Assembly: GCA_027576995.1 (NCBI GenBank)
Contig: JANBQC010000458.1
Span: forward strand, 1-23,103
DNA from: Dimargaris cristalligena
Taxonomy: Eukaryota > Kickxellomycota > Dimargaritomycetes > Dimargaritales > Dimargaritaceae
Length of the DNA: 23,103 nt
Direction: 5' to 3'
Shown: positions 20,108 through 23,103 of the stretch, piece by piece
Layout of the letters: the number at the start of each line of letters is the position of its first letter
Position numbering within the stretch: position 1 is the first letter of the stretch
Translations under genes and position numbers: made by a program
Notes under the pieces: generated by a model
Databases searched by the model: none
Told to the model about the DNA's origin: nothing
Seen by the model: the letters and a program-made list of their open reading frames with translations, nothing else

Positions 20108-20133
20108 TATATATATATATATATATATATATA
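20108..20133. repeat. (TA)13 microsatellite just upstream of the secreted-protein start
   Basis: A perfect 26-bp TA run ending 12 nt before the ATG at 20096, so probably within the 5' leader or core promoter of that gene. It can form a hairpin in RNA or DNA. Length variation here could affect expression; that is inference. Confidence 0.9.
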
Positions 20134-21714
20134 AGAATGGGCAACAGATGAGTGGTAAATTTGCTACTCGGCAAGGTATAGGGCGATGGTGCAGGGAAGG
20201 TAAGTATTCGAGTCGTCCCTTTAATTAAAAGGGGAAGGTTGGGGTGGGCTGTATGGAGCTGTCCAGTGGGTGATCGATTTATCCCGTCTAGAAAAGGATA
20301 CAGGGAGGAGGGGTGGTGTAGAAGTTGATAATACTGCTGGTCTAGAAATCGATATTTAAATGAGGTGGTCGCAGTCTAAACTCAATCAGATATGTCACAG
20401 ATTGCACATGTAGTGGTTTTGGGACTGGGGGGATCGCCCACCTATATATATATATATATATAAATAAAGGGCATGGGTGATAGAGTAGTAGGGAGCCATC
20501 GGTTGTACATCCGGATAAACAGAGCATTGGGAAATTATGGGTGGCCATCAAACTGACGTACCTTAGTGGCCGTTTCAGTTGTTATTTGGGACCCATCTGT
20601 CTTTTGGTGAATAGTGGCGGCTATGTCGACAGCCATTCAGAACCACAAGAATATTCAGCAGCCGTGGAATTAGTAAAAGCGGGCGCCTTCGCTGAGCTGG
20701 CGTGTTGGTACGAGGGGAATACGGTAAATCCGTTTATTGGATCGATTGGGAATACATGTAACCGTTACCCACGCACCATTCTCTGCCCCGTCCACCACTC
20801 AGCACCCCCCATGTTAATTCAGCAACCTGTTGAATATTTCCACTACGGCTTAATTCATGAACCACCCTTCTTTCCGCGTCTCACACTCCTCGTCTCCCCC
20901 AATTTTCTTCGCATACCAATAGCGGCAACTTAAGTGGGACAGCTGGTGTGGTGCTCATTCTCCTTCACTCCCGATGGCCCTCAAGCAAGGTGCTGGGGTT
21001 TTTGGAAGACATTGGGAGGGTGTTATTCGCTCCTACACTATGTACCAGTAAAGAGTTACACTTTACGGATAGAGTGGCATGGTTAGTTCTCACCAGCATG
21101 CCGCGGCTATCCCACCAGTGTAACCCTCGGTTCTTTGATTGATCATTGCAGTGCACCTGTGGAACTGAACTGTACAAATTCATCCTCTCCCGTCTATTCG
21201 GTTTTATTCGTTTTGCCCACCCTCGCCCTCGTCCCCAACATATGCCTGTTATTTACTAGTCAAAAACCAAATACATATATGTGTATGATTGAATGATGGC
21301 GGTATCGCTCAACAATTACATATCAGAGGCACTTTCAATGTGTAGAAACACCATCAATAAAAGCTGGCATTGCAAATGGGTTAATTTTGCAATATATTTA
21401 ATAAAGCGATACACGAGCAGGATCTCTAGATTTGACCTACCAACGATTGTAGTGAGTGTACCACCGATTATCGGCTAAAAAAATCAAAACAAAAACACAG
21501 GTGCAATAGGGTATATATCCTCTCCGAAACAAAAAAAAATCGTAATAAATATTCCTATAGTGAGAGGTGAAGGTCTTGCCTATAGCCGTAAGTGCGGGTC
21601 TAACATCCCATATCTTGGTTCGGCGCAGTAGAAGTACGCAATTAGCGTTGGTCGCGGGAGGTGTGAATTGCCGAAAAAGGGGGTTCATGAAAAGTACAAC
21701 AGCAGTTGGCGACG
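20134..21714. other. Spacer between the secreted-protein gene and the b5 gene
   Basis: Promoter side of the secreted-protein gene at the left, 3' side of the b5 gene at the right. It holds a near-palindrome CCCTTTAATTAAAAGGG (about 20218-20234), a second (TA) run and otherwise unique sequence. The plus-strand open frame 20541-20933 begins with GTG, has no ATG near its start and no recognisable domain, so it is not called. Confidence 0.45.
20443..20462. repeat. (TA)10 microsatellite
   Basis: Perfect 20-bp TA run about 350 nt upstream of the secreted-protein start codon. Confidence 0.85.
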
Positions 21715-22758
21715 TTATGACGGAACCAAGTAGCCTACTATACATTCGCCCATTAGGGAGTCGATGTTGACCCAACTATGGGTGTACGCTGGATTTGGGT
21801 TACATGGGGTATAAAACAAGGTCGGCCGGTATTAGTCATCCACACGTTGGGTATAGCGTGTCCCCGTTGCTAATCAGGGTTGTAAGCCACCCATTTCACT
21901 GTAATACCCTCTCCTCCCTCCCCCATTAGGTACTATTGACCCCCAAGGCTGCCTAGTTGGTCCATTGCGGAAAATTTTAACTTACTAAACAGTTTGGTCC
22001 CATCTCGACCGGCTACGCGCATCAGCTCCTTTTTGCCTGATAGTATGGAAGAAGATAGGTCAGTAAAGAAGGGTAAGTTGGCTTAGATATGGGTATTGTG
22101 GTCGATGAAGCCGTTGTATCGGCAAAATACGAGTAGAACTTATGTAGCGCGGCGTTCTCCAGGTCATATCACGAGAGGGCTCCATCTATCTTCTTATAAA
22201 TAAATATATATATATATATAGGTGTATGAGCACCAAACCTACCTCCAGGATGGAATTTAAGGTATGGTGTTAAATTATATACTTTGCCGTAAATAACGGT
22301 CCAGCAGTCGTCATCGGATTTGTGTTTCTTGACTTCTTCCATTGTAATGGGGCCCATTGAATCGACGCCCTGGTGTTGGGCAATTTACGGGTGAATTATT
22401 TTCCAGTAAATGGAGTTGCGTGACGGACATAAGCGATGTTTAAATATAGGGAGGTCAGGGGCTGAGGACCGGGGAATGGTCTACCTCGTTATTAACTGGG
22501 GTAGCTGACTTAGAGTAAAGACCTTGCCTAACTCCGTAAGCAACTATTCAAACCGAAAACCTTAAGAGCGCGACTTACTCGAAGGTTCTTGCCAGACGTC
22601 GTCAGGCGAGCCCAGTCCAGGGGCGAATGGCCGGGTTCAAGTATGACCTTGGCCCGGGACTTCACGAGTCGGGTGGTGGAGGGCGCGGCCAACCGTTGTG
22701 GCCCGCCAAGCATAGGGAAGGCCGGGGGTTTGTCTAGGTCTTTGTCGCTGTTACTCAT
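21715..22758 (-). CDS. Cytochrome b5-domain protein (Irc21/CYB5R4 N-terminus type), four exons
   Basis: Coding parts 22758-22579, 22369-22243, 22036-21986 and 21788-21715 sum to 432 nt, 143 aa plus stop. Introns of 209, 206 and 197 nt have donors GTAAGT, GTAGGT, GTAAGT and acceptors CAG; the reading frame joins cleanly. Seen: disordered start, then [12 protein letters not shown] (41-52), the motif preceding the b5 fold in yeast Irc21 and animal CYB5R4; DDDCW (79-83); YNLTPYL; haem ligand His100 in [18 protein letters not shown] (106-119); second ligand His123 in HSWVN. Both haem ligands are present. No membrane tail and no reductase domain follow, so it is probably a soluble electron carrier or regulator. 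The family norm after HPGG is an acidic pair before EL; here it is Lys-Lys. The ATG lies in a CCACCATGA context. Exon 3 is only 51 nt, so automated annotation may miss it. Confidence 0.9.
22205..22220. repeat. (TA)8 run in intron 2 of the b5 gene
   Basis: Perfect 16-bp TA run, about 20 nt past the intron 2 donor, the fourth long TA run in the right part of the window. Confidence 0.8.
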
Positions 22759-23103
22759 GGTGGGGAAAATAAGAAGTGGAGTATGTGAGTAGAGGGTGAT
22801 GGAGGGGGCGGGGTGGGAGTCTGTAAATGTAATGGAGTAGTCAGGCAGCATTAAAAATACCAGGGTAGAGTGATGTTGGGAATGCCAAAATGGAATGAAT
22901 TCGCCAAGAATGTACACAAGCCTGTGTTGGGTGGATGACCTAACCTCATTCCGGGCTAAGATAGGGATGGCCTATATATTACTCTGTATTTTCGAAATGG
23001 TCACCCGACACGGGTCTAGGGTAGATGTGTGGTGCTGCAGAGTGCAGGTAACTGGAAGTATATTTAATTACCTGATTCCTTTACTAATTAGAACCCATTT
23101 ATC
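22759..23103. other. Upstream region of the b5 gene
   Basis: The plus strand is G/A-rich from 22759 to about 22815, including a GGGGGCGGGG box near 22803-22812 (C-rich on the coding strand). The remainder is mixed sequence with no gene seen. The in-frame extension upstream of the chosen ATG is Pro/Ser/Thr-rich and not needed by the family. Confidence 0.45.

Noticed and set aside
20541..20933. Plus-strand 130-codon frame
   Set aside because: It opens with GTG rather than ATG, shows no family resemblance, and no splice structure improves it.

Overview
The window looks like nuclear DNA from a fungus, plausibly an early-diverging (zygomycete-type) lineage. The reasons are an intron-bearing cytochrome b5 gene of the fungal 'PGHSPLDW' type, YMR210W/ABHD-type lipases, a fungal multi-LIM protein, GTAAGT-type donors, and a single 5S rRNA gene sitting among protein genes. 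The lineage is an inference; the families and splice sites are read from the sequence. Coding is sparse (about 8 kb of 23 kb). Every gene I can support, the 5S gene included, lies on the minus strand.

Layout. 1-1195: gene-free. 1196-3468: two-exon membrane-anchored alpha/beta hydrolase (copy A, 601 aa). 3469-7240: gene-poor spacer holding a complete 5S rRNA gene (about 5488-5605) with a T7 terminator and an upstream TATA-like box. 7241-9195: second hydrolase (copy B, 502 aa) with the intron at the same codon and phase. 9196-12286: 3.1 kb with no convincing gene. 12287-13400: pyrimidine-rich (minus strand) probable 3' UTR of the next gene. 13401-16349: intronless 982-aa multi-LIM scaffold protein. 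16350-about 17100: its pyrimidine-rich leader. 17101-18998: gene-poor, with microsatellites. 18999-20096: predicted secreted protein of unknown family (365 aa). 20097-21714: gene-poor, with (TA)n tracts. 21715-22758: four-exon, 143-aa cytochrome b5-domain protein, reassembled here from four pieces. 22759-23103: its upstream region.

The genes do not form an obvious pathway. The two hydrolases are tandem duplicates probably acting on lipid esters at the ER or another membrane. The LIM protein is probably a cytoskeletal or polarity scaffold of paxillin/Pxl1 type. The b5 protein is a small haem electron carrier. No CRISPR, IS element, recognisable transposon or tRNA was found. The points most worth a second look are the divergent but structurally compensated solitary 5S gene, the intron and upstream blocks kept between the hydrolase paralogs, and the secreted protein I cannot place.
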